A stretch of 64,000 bases of DNA from a virus, in IMG/VR virus record IMGVR_UViG_3300022746_000016, positions 102,548 to 166,547 of that record; one strand, 5' to 3'. The notes beneath the pieces are model-generated. The model ran no database searches, was not told where the DNA came from, and saw nothing but the letters and a program-made list of their open reading frames with translations. This document shows positions 50,142 through 59,582 of this stretch, piece by piece. Position numbers and translations under genes: made by a program. Position 1 is the stretch's first letter. The number at the start of each line of letters is the position of its first letter.

Positions 50142-51749
50142 TTAGTTTCCTAGCTTAGCTTTTAATTCTTCGATTTGTTTTTGTTGTTCTTTGATAGCTT
50201 CAATCAACAATGGTACAATACGATCGTACTGAACTGTCATATACTGTGGGTCGATAGGAGCTGGAGCAATAACTTCAGGTAATACTGCTTTAACTTGTTG
50301 CGCTGAAACCCCGACTTGCTGGATAGAAGCATCATATCCTAAAGCAACAGCAGTTTCGTTCGCGTGGTAATGGAAACCATCTAGAGAAAGAACTTTCTCT
50401 AGAGCGTTTTCGATCAAACCAGTACGGGTCTTTAGACGATCATCTGAGAAGTAAGCAGCAATAGTAGTTGTTGCTGTAATGTTACCAGTAACTGTTAGTG
50501 TACCAGTAATAGTTGGAGAAGCAGACAAAACTACGCTACCGCTACCAGTAGATGTAGTTGTACCAGTGCCGCCGTTAGCAACAGGTAATGTACCAGTAAC
50601 ACCAGTAGTTAGTGGAAGACCAGTACAGCTAGTCAACGTACCAGAAGATGGTGTGCCAAGAACAGGAGTTGTGAGTACTGGGCTAGTTAATGTTTTGTTT
50701 GTTAATGTATCAGTGGTAGCTTTACCAACTAATGTATCAGTTGCTGCTGGTAAAGTCAGAGTACCAGAAGCAGCAGCTGTTGCAATCAAACGAGTAGTAC
50801 CAGAAGTAGAACCTGCAAAGTCGATTGGAGTGTTAGTTAATAGACGTGTATAGTTCCAACCACCTTGTTTAGCTGCTGCAGTGCCTGCTGCATTTTCGGC
50901 AAAGAATTCCAATTCGCCGTTAGATGCACCAGCAGATGTTTCTGCACGAATATATGTAAATTTGTCTACAGAAGAAACACCGCCAAGAGAAGACCACGCA
51001 CCTGACGCATAACCTTCAAAACCAACAGTATCAGTATTGTAACGAACCATACCAACAGCTGGAGTCGCTGGGCGCTGAGCAGTAGTACCTACTGGGAGTG
51101 TCCAGTTACTATTGCCAGTTGCAGTTAAAATATCTAGACCACCAATAGAAGTAGCAGTAGCACCAAGTGCGACTGTAGTAGAACCAATAGTAACTGCACC
51201 AGCTGCCCAAGTAGGAGCATAACCAGCACCAGCCGACTTCAAGAATGTGCCAGCAGCACCAGCAGTAATGAACGTAGTTAGGGATGTATCTGATTGAATA
51301 ACTAACTGTCCAGCAGAACCACCAGCAATGTTAGTAGCAGTAGCAGCAAGAGCAGATGTACCAGCAGAGATAGAAGAAGCTGACACCCAAGTTGGAGAGT
51401 TAGTACCACCAGATACTAGAATCTGACCAGAAGTACCAGCTGCAGTTAATGCCAAACCAGAAGCACCAGAGTATGCAACAGCACCAGCTACTGCAGAAAG
51501 AGCAGAACCAGTACCACCGTACCCTAAACCAACAGCAGAACCCTGCCAAACAGAACCTGTACTGAATGTTTTATTCAGTGCTGTTTGCGCAGAGATGTTG
51601 TTAAGCATGGTAGCACCGCCACCAGCTGTAGTACCGTCGTGTAGACGGATGGTTTTAAGATCGGTATCAACAGAAATTTCACCAGCTGCGCCAGTGAACG
51701 CATTGTTCTGTGTTGTTGTACCTCGTCTAAATTGTACTTGTGTTGACAT
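50142..51749 (-). CDS. Tail fibre protein with Peptidase_S74 chaperone end
   Basis: A 535-residue fibre. The first 50 residues (VQFRRGTTTQNNAFTGAAGEI) form a common phage-fibre attachment unit. The middle is a low-complexity, Gly/Ser/Thr/Ala-rich shaft. The C-terminal 103 residues are an intramolecular chaperone and protease: FSDDRLK at 434-440 holds the Ser-Lys dyad, and a coiled coil (IVPLLIEAIKEQQKQIEELKAKLG) ends it. Such ends fold the trimer and cut themselves off. AGAGGAAAA precedes the ATG. It probably contacts the host. Confidence 0.88.
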   Translation of the reverse strand: MSTQVQFRRGTTTQNNAFTGAAGEISVDTDLKTIRLHDGTTAGGGATMLNNISAQTALNKTFSTGSVWQGSAVGLGYGGTGSALSAVAGAVAYSGASGLALTAAGTSGQILVSGGTNSPTWVSASSISAGTSALAATATNIAGGSAGQLVIQSDTSLTTFITAGAAGTFLKSAGAGYAPTWAAGAVTIGSTTVALGATATSIGGLDILTATGNSNWTLPVGTTAQRPATPAVGMVRYNTDTVGFEGYASGAWSSLGGVSSVDKFTYIRAETSAGASNGELEFFAENAAGTAAAKQGGWNYTRLLTNTPIDFAGSTSGTTRLIATAAASGTLTLPAATDTLVGKATTDTLTNKTLTSPVLTTPVLGTPSSGTLTSCTGLPLTTGVTGTLPVANGGTGTTTSTGSGSVVLSASPTITGTLTVTGNITATTTIAAYFSDDRLKTRTGLIENALEKVLSLDGFHYHANETAVALGYDASIQQVGVSAQQVKAVLPEVIAPAPIDPQYMTVQYDRIVPLLIEAIKEQQKQIEELKAKLGN

Positions 51750-51772
51750 AGTTTTCCTCTAATTCGATATAT

Positions 51773-54640
51773 TTAGGCTTGTGCTTCAGACCAGAACAAG
51801 TTTACGTTAACGTTCGAAGCACTACCACTCGAAGCGATGTTCTTAACAACAACAGCTAAAACGTCTGGACCATCTGGATAGTTTGAGTAACCACCGATGG
51901 CAGAGTTTGTTAATTCCTTCAAGTTCTTCAAGTCAATCTCAGCGAAACCAGCTGGCTGACCAAGTGTTGAGAAGTTTTGCTCACCTGGAGTTGCTGCAGT
52001 AGTAGTACTCGTAGAAATCTGAGCAAATGATGGTTGAGAACCAAGTGCTGCTGTGTTAACAGCTTGCCAAGTTAGTGTTGATGCGTCAATGTTACCTGGA
52101 TTCAAGATACCATATACCTGAACAGGCACGTCTGATTGAATCTGTAAGTTTTGTAGCAGTAACTGCGAACGGTTAATTAAGTCACGGTCTCCGAACGCGC
52201 CAGCAATTGAGTTTGATACAGATGGAGCTAAACGCAAGAAGAATGCAGTTTTAGACTGTCCACCAGCAAGTGTAATACCTGTTGCAGCGTAGTTGAAGTA
52301 GTAACCACGATCTGAGTCAAAGTTACCGTCCATAATATAAGAAGAACCCCAGTGGTTAACAACGGGAGAGCAAGTACAGCTGATTAAAGTTACAGCGTTG
52401 TATCCGTTACCAACAGCATGGACTGCAGCAGAACCAGCAGTAAATGTCTTATTAGAACCACCAACGAACATCGTAAATGACGCGCCACGTGTAAGACCTG
52501 TTAGTGTATTGCCAGACTTACCTGTATACGCAATACACTCGTTTTCTACCATAACTACACCACCAGTAGAAGGGAAACGTGTAGCATCTACCAGATCCAT
52601 ACTTGTAGCAGTATTAGTCATTGAGTTAGCTAGACGATCACGAGCAGATTCATTGATAGCTTGGTAACGCACAGCAGAGTTACCTGAACGCATATACGCT
52701 TCATCGTTCACGTTGTTTTGTTTCATACGATGAACAAGAATCATATTACCGTCACCACCACGACACATAAAGTCGATGAAACCAGCACCATACCAAGAGA
52801 ATGAGATACCAAGCATCTGCATCTTGTTTAGGTTAATGTTGTAACCAGAAATACCAGTACCATCAATCTTATCGATGTTAAACTGAGACTGTGGAATACG
52901 TTGGTCTAGAACTTGAGCAATTTTAATACCAGATGCGTTGTTAACACCACGATATTCTGGATTAACTGTCATAGTAGTATCATCAGTGATAGAACCAACG
53001 CGATAAGTCATACCACGAATAACGATAGAATCTCCAACCTTTAGCTGTTGCGTGAATCGTGTAGAAGTACCAGTAATAGCTTGAGAACCAGCAGTTGCAG
53101 TAATAAAGCCAGACAACTGGTATGTTGCAGAACGTTTAACAACAGCAAGTTCTTGTCCGTCGAATTCCCAGAATAATCCGTTTTGATCATCGAATGGACC
53201 GCAACGAGTAGTTGCTCCAATCCAGTTTTTAACAGTTACACGTGGTAAGTTAGTAATAACAGCTGCAGTTCCACCAAGTGTAGTAGTCGCAGCAACAGTA
53301 AATGTAGATTCGTTTGTGATACCAGTAACACCGTATGTACCATTATAACCAGAAGTTACAACACCAGCAATCTGAACAGTAGCACCAACCTGAAGACCAT
53401 GGTCAATTTCAGTAGATACTGTAATAACAGAACCAACAGTTGTACCTGATGCAGAGATCTGGTCTAGGTTTAGAACTGGGTTAAACAAAACACCAGAAGT
53501 CCAGAGAATACCTTTACCAGACTGGTAACGCATATACTTCTTAGTCTGACGAGAGACAGAAGCACCATGTGATGGTAGGAATGTGCCAATGTTAACACCC
53601 CCGTCAAATGGACGATGTTGAACGTAAGCGTCTGAACGAGTATAAGTTTTAGCTACAATAGCAGAGTTAGCGACTGCTCCACCAACTCGAGCAGTAAATG
53701 TAAATGTCGTTGGAGATGGAACAGTTTCGATAAAGAAGTTACCACCCATTAGTGTGTGGTTAGTGCCAACAGATGTTACAACGTTAACGATAGGAGCACC
53801 TGGAACTAAACCATGGGGTGCGGAACAAGTCACTGTAATTTTAGATGGAGAGTTAGCATCAGAAACATATCCAGTAATTGGAAGTTCAGCTCCAGCATAG
53901 AAACCACCACGACGAGCATATGTTGATTGGTTGTAAACAGAAGTGCCGTTTACACCAACGATACCCTTGGCGAAGAATGTAAATGTGACTGTATCTGGAA
54001 CAGTAGCTACAACGAAAGCACCTTCAGCACGAGCAGCATTAGAAACACCAGCAGTACCGAAGATAATAACTGGCTGCGCTACGGCAAGACCATGAGGTTG
54101 TGAACAAGTCACAGTCATAACAGATGGGTTACCACCGTCTGATGTGATGTTAGATACGAACAAGTCAAGACCTGGTTTTTCGTAAATACCTGGAATTCCG
54201 CGGATGTCAGAGTAGTTCTGCCACTTAGTTGGCTGTAGACCATATTCAAAGTCAGCGTCAATCAATGACTGTGGTTGAGCAACGCGCATACGTTCAATAG
54301 CATCGACGCCGAATGCATAAGGACGAATAATGTTACCGACTTGTTTTGGAGCATCAGTATAGATCGCAATCTTATCTGTGCTAAGCATAGTAGAAGTATC
54401 AGCTGCGAATGTTACAGTTGAAACTCCAGGCTGTTCTGAGTAGAACGTAGTGATGTCGCTTGGATCGTATACGATTGAACCATTCTTAGTAGGGTCACCA
54501 ATCGCATAGATGTTTGTTTGTTGTGTCTTGTTCGCAATAATCAATAGTTGAGTCAGATCAACTTTTCCAGGAAACTTGAGTGTACCTTGTCCTGCTGCGT
54601 TAGGGGAGAATATGTATTTTTCAATTAACTGACGTGCCAT
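51773..54640 (-). CDS. Large virion structural protein
   Basis: A 955-residue beta-rich protein. The N-terminus MARQLIEKYIFSPNAAGQGTLKF and the parts FEYGLQPTKWQNYSDIRGIPG and GGVMVENECIAYTGKSGNTLTGLTRGA recall large structural proteins of aquatic T4-like phages. It carries three internal units of one kind (PSVMTVTCSQPHGLAVAQPV, PSKITVTCSAPHGLVPGAPI, and GSVITVSTEIDHGLQVGATV) with HGL in the same place. It probably belongs to the baseplate or fibre base. Exact T4 counterpart not recognised. AAGGATA precedes the ATG. Confidence 0.82.
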   Translation of the reverse strand: MARQLIEKYIFSPNAAGQGTLKFPGKVDLTQLLIIANKTQQTNIYAIGDPTKNGSIVYDPSDITTFYSEQPGVSTVTFAADTSTMLSTDKIAIYTDAPKQVGNIIRPYAFGVDAIERMRVAQPQSLIDADFEYGLQPTKWQNYSDIRGIPGIYEKPGLDLFVSNITSDGGNPSVMTVTCSQPHGLAVAQPVIIFGTAGVSNAARAEGAFVVATVPDTVTFTFFAKGIVGVNGTSVYNQSTYARRGGFYAGAELPITGYVSDANSPSKITVTCSAPHGLVPGAPIVNVVTSVGTNHTLMGGNFFIETVPSPTTFTFTARVGGAVANSAIVAKTYTRSDAYVQHRPFDGGVNIGTFLPSHGASVSRQTKKYMRYQSGKGILWTSGVLFNPVLNLDQISASGTTVGSVITVSTEIDHGLQVGATVQIAGVVTSGYNGTYGVTGITNESTFTVAATTTLGGTAAVITNLPRVTVKNWIGATTRCGPFDDQNGLFWEFDGQELAVVKRSATYQLSGFITATAGSQAITGTSTRFTQQLKVGDSIVIRGMTYRVGSITDDTTMTVNPEYRGVNNASGIKIAQVLDQRIPQSQFNIDKIDGTGISGYNINLNKMQMLGISFSWYGAGFIDFMCRGGDGNMILVHRMKQNNVNDEAYMRSGNSAVRYQAINESARDRLANSMTNTATSMDLVDATRFPSTGGVVMVENECIAYTGKSGNTLTGLTRGASFTMFVGGSNKTFTAGSAAVHAVGNGYNAVTLISCTCSPVVNHWGSSYIMDGNFDSDRGYYFNYAATGITLAGGQSKTAFFLRLAPSVSNSIAGAFGDRDLINRSQLLLQNLQIQSDVPVQVYGILNPGNIDASTLTWQAVNTAALGSQPSFAQISTSTTTAATPGEQNFSTLGQPAGFAEIDLKNLKELTNSAIGGYSNYPDGPDVLAVVVKNIASSGSASNVNVNLFWSEAQA

Positions 54641-54649
54641 GTTATATCC

Positions 54650-55285
54650 TTAGAAACCAAAAATAATAGAATAACCAAGATAGTCTGATTTGACTGATTG
54701 GTCAATGTTGTTTAACGAGATAATACCCGTAAAGCTCAATACACCTAAGTCGTAGATGTTACTAGAAACCTCAGTCAATAAACCAAGATTTTCTGATACT
54801 GTGACGTTTGAATCTGCAACAGAACCCAAGTCTGATTGAGATGTAGCGAAAACAGCAGATGCCACAACAGCATTTGAATCGGCGTTAATCCAATTAGAGC
54901 CAGTGTAAGTTAATACTTGTTGTGGTTGTGGGTTAACCAGAGCGACATCGTCTAGGTTAACAATTGTATTTGATTCCCACTTAACCCCAGTACCTGTAGA
55001 AGTTAAATGTTGGCCAATAGTGCCAGTCGTGGAGTTTGCTGTTAATGTGCCAGTCAACGTTAAGTTGTCGGCAGTAGCACTATTAAGAGAAGGGGATGTG
55101 AGAGTTTTATTAGTTAGAGTCTCAGTAGCTGAAGAAGAACCGAGATAACTTATTTGATTAGAAGAATTCTTGAAATACAGTTTACCATCAGCATAGTTTA
55201 ATGCCAATTCACCGTAAGCCAAATCAGTCGTCAGTGGAACTTTTGCGCCAACTGATGACTTTTTGAGTATGATAGTATTACTCAT
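54650..55285 (-). CDS. Small tail-fibre-like protein
   Basis: A 211-residue protein. The first 50 residues (SVGAKVPLTTDLAYGELALNYADGKLYFKNS) are a fibre N-terminal unit also seen in the next genes. ETLTNKTLTSPSLNSATADNLTLTGTLTA is the typical shaft repeat. The C-terminal part (SSNIYDLGVLSFTGIISLNN) is a small beta region, and no chaperone end is present. AGGAAGATGG precedes the ATG. It lies after a strong hairpin, so it may have its own late start (CTAAATA at 55338-55344). Confidence 0.82.
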   Translation of the reverse strand: MSNTIILKKSSVGAKVPLTTDLAYGELALNYADGKLYFKNSSNQISYLGSSSATETLTNKTLTSPSLNSATADNLTLTGTLTANSTTGTIGQHLTSTGTGVKWESNTIVNLDDVALVNPQPQQVLTYTGSNWINADSNAVVASAVFATSQSDLGSVADSNVTVSENLGLLTEVSSNIYDLGVLSFTGIISLNNIDQSVKSDYLGYSIIFGF

Positions 55286-55307
55286 CCATCTTCCTAAAAA
55301 GGTTAAA

Positions 55308-55327
55308 GCTGGGGTAAAAACCCCAGC
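55308..55327 (-). terminator. Hairpin terminator between fibre genes
   Basis: An eight-base perfect GC-rich stem (55308-55315 with 55320-55327), four-base loop; TTTAACCTTTTT follows on the minus strand. It separates the 665-residue fibre gene from the 211-residue one. Confidence 0.75.
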
Positions 55328-55350
55328 GAACTAATTGTATTTAGTCAGTA

Positions 55351-57348
55351 TTAATAAGTGCCGCCGTCAATGTTGAAACCATCTAGAGTAGATGTTCCAG
55401 CACCAGCACCAGTGATATTACCATAAGCAGTAATAGTACCAGTAGCACTCAATGTTGTAAACGCACCAGAAGAAGCAGTAGAAGCTCCGATTGGAGTGTT
55501 ATTGACAGATCCACCGCTAACAGTAGCGCCAGTGATAGTCTTGTTTGTGAGAGTCTCATCACCAGCAAGTGTAGCTAATGTACCAGTTGTTGGCAATGTA
55601 ACGCTGGTTGCGCCAGTCATTGTCAATGTACTTGCGTAAGCACCAGCAGTAGTAAGGTTACCGCCAAGAGTAATAGTCTTAGTGCCGTTGTTAACACCAG
55701 TACCACCATAAGTTGGAGATACTAAATCACCTTGCCAAGTACCAGTACCGATTGTACCAAGAGTAGTGATAGATGTTTGACCAACATAAGTTGATGCGAT
55801 ATCGATACTATCAGCGTTAACAGTGATTCGGTTAGAAGTTCCAACAACAGCCAACACACCAGATGTTAGTGTTAGACCGTCGCCAGCAACAGTAGACTTT
55901 AACTGTAGATTATCTGCAGAGATCTCTAAACCACCAGTAGAAGCAACGTTTACTTCTAGAGTATAACCGTTCTTAGAAAGACCGTTACCTGCAATCAGAG
56001 TACCAGAGCTAGAGAATAGAGTGAATGCTAAGTCTGTGGTACCAAGAACAATTGGGTCATTAGTAGTTAGAACGAAACCAGTGTCGCTATTTGCAGTACC
56101 TTGTTCAACGAAACAGAACATACCAGAAGTGACTTCACCACCTGGATTGTTATCTGCATCAGCAGAACGAACCCACGCACCAGAAGCGACTACGTAGATA
56201 CCATTCTGAGATGCTGTGTTTTGGTCTTTAACAAGAACACGGTCACCAACAGAAAGAGCTACACCATCAATAGTTTGTGTATTAGAAAGAGTGATGTTAG
56301 CAGTTGTAGCAACTTTAACAGAACCTTTGATATCTAAACCAGAACGAGCAGCGTCAACGTAGTACTTTGTAGCAGCATCAGAGTCTGCTACAGGTTCTGC
56401 TAAGTTAGTGATACGAGAAGAAGAAACATCAACAGTACCTGTGCCATTAGGGTCTAGAACAATGTTACCATTAGTATCAGTAGAAGAAATAGCGTTACCA
56501 GTAACACGAATATTTCCAACATCTACTTGAGTAAGACCTGCAATAGTAGTTGAAGAACCACCAAGAGCAATAGTTGTAGTACCGAATGTTACAGAACTAT
56601 TAACAAGAGAAGAATTTCCGATATTAGTTAGCGTATTAGAAGCACCACTAATAGTCTTGTTTGTTAAAGTCTGAGATCCAGTTAGCGTAGCTACAGTTGA
56701 ATCGATATCGAATGTTACTGTATTTGCTGTGACGCTAGATGTAATACCAGTACCACCAACGAAACCTAGTGTCTCACTTAGAAGAGAGATTCCATCAGAT
56801 CCAGTATCACCAGTAATGTTTAGAGTTGTGGCAATATTTGCTGTAGAGACAGCAGTGATTAGACCCTTACCGTTTACTGTAATAATAGGAATCGCAGTAG
56901 CAGAACCAAATTGACCAGTGTTACTGTTAACAGTCGCTAATGTGATTGCTTGGCTGTAGTTAGCAGAGCCATCGAAAGAACCAGAAGCAGTAGCGTCACC
57001 AGTAAAGGCAATAGTACGGGCAGTTGCTAGCTTAGTTGCAGTATCAGCATTACCTGTCAATGATGCAGTAATTGTACCAGCAGTAAAGTTACCTGAAGCA
57101 TCACGCTTAACTAAAGTAGAAGCTGTGTTTAGGTTGGTCGCAGCAGTAACCATATCGGTGAAGAACTTACCACCGATGACTACGTGACTTGCAGCATTAC
57201 CTGCAGTTTCTGAACCCATACCGATGTATAATCTGTCACCACCGTTGGATCCGTTGTCTGCTAAAGCAGAATAGGCTAATTCACCAGCTCCAAGGGTACT
57301 AGGGTTCCCAGATACTGATGAGCGTTTAATTCTAATAATTGATGCCAT
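55351..57348 (-). CDS. Tail fibre protein
   Basis: A 665-residue fibre. IIRIKRSSVSGNPSTLGAGELAYSALADNG is the attachment unit. The shaft is a chain of short repeats such as ATLTGSQTLTNKTISGASNTL and AGDETLTNKTITGATVSGG. A middle globular block (AATKYYVDAARSGLDIKGSVKVATTANIT, DRVLVKDQNTASQNGIYVVASGAW) is known from many phage fibres. The end STLDGFNIDGGTY is short and has no S74 chaperone. GGAGAAA precedes the ATG. Host contact or a connecting role is inferred. Confidence 0.87.
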   Translation of the reverse strand: MASIIRIKRSSVSGNPSTLGAGELAYSALADNGSNGGDRLYIGMGSETAGNAASHVVIGGKFFTDMVTAATNLNTASTLVKRDASGNFTAGTITASLTGNADTATKLATARTIAFTGDATASGSFDGSANYSQAITLATVNSNTGQFGSATAIPIITVNGKGLITAVSTANIATTLNITGDTGSDGISLLSETLGFVGGTGITSSVTANTVTFDIDSTVATLTGSQTLTNKTISGASNTLTNIGNSSLVNSSVTFGTTTIALGGSSTTIAGLTQVDVGNIRVTGNAISSTDTNGNIVLDPNGTGTVDVSSSRITNLAEPVADSDAATKYYVDAARSGLDIKGSVKVATTANITLSNTQTIDGVALSVGDRVLVKDQNTASQNGIYVVASGAWVRSADADNNPGGEVTSGMFCFVEQGTANSDTGFVLTTNDPIVLGTTDLAFTLFSSSGTLIAGNGLSKNGYTLEVNVASTGGLEISADNLQLKSTVAGDGLTLTSGVLAVVGTSNRITVNADSIDIASTYVGQTSITTLGTIGTGTWQGDLVSPTYGGTGVNNGTKTITLGGNLTTAGAYASTLTMTGATSVTLPTTGTLATLAGDETLTNKTITGATVSGGSVNNTPIGASTASSGAFTTLSATGTITAYGNITGAGAGTSTLDGFNIDGGTY

Positions 57349-57362
57349 CTTTTATTTCTCCA

Positions 57363-57608
57363 TTAAAATTCTCCACCTTCCATGTTCTGAGCATCGAGGG
57401 TGGTTGTGGATGTCCACTTGTTTGTTGTTGTTTTGTATACCAAAATAGACCCATTAACCTTAATTGTGGCATCAACGTCTGCGATATCAGACATTGATTC
57501 AACAACAGCAGGGTTAGCCACATTTGATGAAGAAAGTGTAAGAACACCCTCAGAGACTGCTACCTGAAGTGCTTCATCGGGTTGTACAATAGCGATTGTA
57601 TCTGACAT
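57363..57608 (-). CDS. Small fibre-associated protein
   Basis: An 81-residue protein, MSDTIAIVQPDEALQVAVSEG, with a second part IADVDATIKVNGSILVYKTTTNKWTSTTTL that resembles fibre N-terminal units. It ends 14 bases above the 665-residue gene. No clear ribosome site is seen before the ATG. It belongs by place and composition to the fibre group. It may be a connector, which is a guess. Confidence 0.7.
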   Translation of the reverse strand: MSDTIAIVQPDEALQVAVSEGVLTLSSSNVANPAVVESMSDIADVDATIKVNGSILVYKTTTNKWTSTTTLDAQNMEGGEF

Positions 57609-57614
57609 TATGTT

Positions 57615-57950
57615 TTAAATCTGTGTAATTTGCTGAGAGACTGTCACGATTCCTTCTACGACTCTAGTTTTAAAACCAGAAGGAGAAGTGATTTCTACGT
57701 CATATAACCATCGTCCAGCTGGAATGGTAGACGATTGAGTTGAGTCAAGCTGTAGGCGTACTTTGCCATTTACAGCATCGTAGATAGAAGCTGTGAAATT
57801 ATAAGCAGTTGAGGATGTGTATGACTTTCTCATCTGAGAAGCCACTGTATATCCTGTTAAATTTAGAGCCTGTCCGTTAGTTGCAGCCACAGTGATGATA
57901 TTACTGTAGTTTGCTCCAGCGTCCACGAAAAGGTTACTGATTGTCGCCAT
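57615..57950 (-). CDS. Small beta-rich structural protein
   Basis: A 111-residue protein. YSNIITVAATNGQALNLTGYTVASQMRKSYTSSTAYNFTASIYDAVNGKVRLQLDSTQSSTIPAGRWLYDVEITSPSG forms an immunoglobulin-like set of strands, like the N-terminal domain of some baseplate upper proteins. AGGA precedes the ATG and an exact TATAAATA is 31 bases upstream. It probably is the first gene of a late fibre unit. Confidence 0.78.
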   Translation of the reverse strand: MATISNLFVDAGANYSNIITVAATNGQALNLTGYTVASQMRKSYTSSTAYNFTASIYDAVNGKVRLQLDSTQSSTIPAGRWLYDVEITSPSGFKTRVVEGIVTVSQQITQI

Positions 57951-57980
57951 GTCTTAATCCTAAAACGATTCTTATCTTCT

Positions 57981-57988
57981 TATTTATA
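57981..57988 (-). promoter_or_regulatory. Exact T4-type late promoter element TATAAATA
   Basis: On the minus strand, between the hairpin at 58007-58022 and the gene starting at 57950. It is the only exact copy on the main coding strand found in a gap; shorter CTAAATA or GATAAATA forms occur elsewhere. Confidence 0.7.
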
Positions 57989-58006
57989 ATCTTGGAGAAT
58001 GCAAAA

Positions 58007-58022
58007 AGCGCCCGAAGGCGCT
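58007..58022 (-). terminator. Intrinsic terminator after 2OG oxygenase gene
   Basis: A six-base GC-rich stem (58007-58012 with 58017-58022) with UUCG loop and T5 on the minus strand, directly below the stop at 58025. It ends the AT-rich enzyme block. Confidence 0.85.
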
Positions 58023-58024
58023 GA

Positions 58025-58675
58025 TTATTTGTAGTAGTTTTCCAGTTTACCCCTGAATTCATCGTCTACTGTATTACCAGTTCTCATATAATTGTGCAGT
58101 CTAATATCAGGAGACTCTAAAAGGAGGTTAATATATCTTCTTGGATACTTAGAAGGTTTTCTTGGTGTAACTGCGTGCCAAGAAGAAGTTAAGTTTGGGA
58201 ATATGATAAAACTATTCGCTTCGTATTTAATTACTGTAGTTTTTTTAGTAGTAGGGTTCATGAGAAGCAGATCACCACCAGAATTTTCTTCCTCATCTTG
58301 GTGTTTGAAGTACCATAATCCTACTAAAAATTTATCACCAGTATCTAAATGCCATCCTCTAATTTTATACGGTAACTCTGAAGCCTTGTTCTCAGAGTAT
58401 AAAATTCTTGGTTTAAGTTTAAACTGTTTATCTGCTAATTTAGGATATTCTACAATAAAGTCATTTGCGAACACTTCATAACATTGCATCATAATAGATG
58501 AGATTTTAGAAAAAAGTTCTAAGTTTTCTAAGGGAATGTTAGATCGATTGCCAGTTGCAACATTATATTCTTTATGTGTGATATTATCCCATTCCTTTAT
58601 AACATCTTCATATAAATCTTGATCTATGCTACCTTTTATATGTGGGAATGGATCGTTAGAGTAAGATAAGTTCAT
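58025..58675 (-). CDS. 2OG-Fe(II) oxygenase in fibre cluster
   Basis: A 216-residue oxygenase. WHLDTGD gives H109 and D111, SWHAVTPR gives H167, and R180 in PRRYINLL would bind 2-oxoglutarate. The strands KFLVGLWYFKHQ and NSGGDLLLMNP are in the right places for the prolyl-hydroxylase-like group. It overlaps the gene above by 20 bases and is the last of a four-enzyme block. I infer hydroxylation of a fibre or sugar. Codon use is AT-rich compared with the fibre genes. Confidence 0.85.
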   Translation of the reverse strand: MNLSYSNDPFPHIKGSIDQDLYEDVIKEWDNITHKEYNVATGNRSNIPLENLELFSKISSIMMQCYEVFANDFIVEYPKLADKQFKLKPRILYSENKASELPYKIRGWHLDTGDKFLVGLWYFKHQDEEENSGGDLLLMNPTTKKTTVIKYEANSFIIFPNLTSSWHAVTPRKPSKYPRRYINLLLESPDIRLHNYMRTGNTVDDEFRGKLENYYK

Positions 58676-59582
58676 CTAGGGGTAACCTTTGTTCAAAATG
58701 AGAAATTGCTCGTGTTCTAATTCTATCCACGGCATCACTTGCATATATGTTTATACAATAGTGTCTAACGTAATAAGTTAACCACTGTTCTAAATCTACT
58801 GGAATAGTAGTATTTATAGCCTGTTCTGGAGAATCACAAACAACTGCCATTTCCATATATTCAGTCTCGCCGAATACTGCAACTGGTTTATTACATATTA
58901 GTGCTTCAATTCCAGACATGCTTGAAGCTGTCCACATCATATCACAATGTTTAATTAGGTGGTAGAGTGGTGTAGTATAATCAATAGAGGCATACAAACT
59001 ATGTTCATTTAATTCTGAAAACCATCTAACTGGATTGTGATGATCAATGCATCCAGAGTGCCATTTAAATATAACATGTCTTTTAGATTCTCTTGACCAT
59101 GATATAATTTCTTTAGCTAGTTTACTAAAATCTTTTCTATACCAAACAGTAGAACCTGTATTCTGCATAGAAACTAAAATAAAGTTTTCTGGAAGATATA
59201 CTTGCGTAAGTGGCGGTTGTGTATATCTTGTGAATTTTCCAGAATTATATAAGTCTAATAGTTTTTTCTGTATTCCTATTTCTACCTTACACTTTTTATA
59301 AATGTCATTTGGTTGAAAGTTTAAAAATCCATAACCTTGTGGCAGAAGTTTACCTAACCATGGAGCTGGAGAACCATAGTTATAATACAAAAATGGTTGA
59401 TCTATATTTTCTTTTTTATCACCATTTTTGTATCGAATAATACCATCTACATCTAATCCTTCAATAGCAGATTCTATTACGCTATTAAACTGTTCAATAT
59501 AAGATACATTTCTATGTTTGAATATTTGATCGAGACGTTCTGCTTTATAGGTTTGTCCGTCGACTTTATCAAACTGTATCAT
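58656..59582 (-). CDS. KpsS/KpsC-like capsule-type glycosyltransferase
   Basis: A 308-residue protein. FKWHSGC (KxH-type), then MMWTASSMSGIEALICNKPVAVFGETEY, is the signature of Kdo-type capsule transferases (SS-SG-EAL--KPV--FG). The N-terminal half lacks known motifs. It would add an acidic sugar to a lipid or glycan. It is coupled by overlap to the oxygenase genes on both sides (ATGA above). Alternatively it may use a different sugar. The block has low GC by eye. Confidence 0.7.
   Translation of the reverse strand: MIQFDKVDGQTYKAERLDQIFKHRNVSYIEQFNSVIESAIEGLDVDGIIRYKNGDKKENIDQPFLYYNYGSPAPWLGKLLPQGYGFLNFQPNDIYKKCKVEIGIQKKLLDLYNSGKFTRYTQPPLTQVYLPENFILVSMQNTGSTVWYRKDFSKLAKEIISWSRESKRHVIFKWHSGCIDHHNPVRWFSELNEHSLYASIDYTTPLYHLIKHCDMMWTASSMSGIEALICNKPVAVFGETEYMEMAVVCDSPEQAINTTIPVDLEQWLTYYVRHYCINIYASDAVDRIRTRAISHFEQRLPLDELILL

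Noticed and set aside
50479-50853. Plus-strand open frame of 124 codons
   Set aside because: It is antisense to the low-complexity fibre shaft, has Val/Pro-rich composition caused by the opposite Thr/Gly codons, and lacks a ribosome site.
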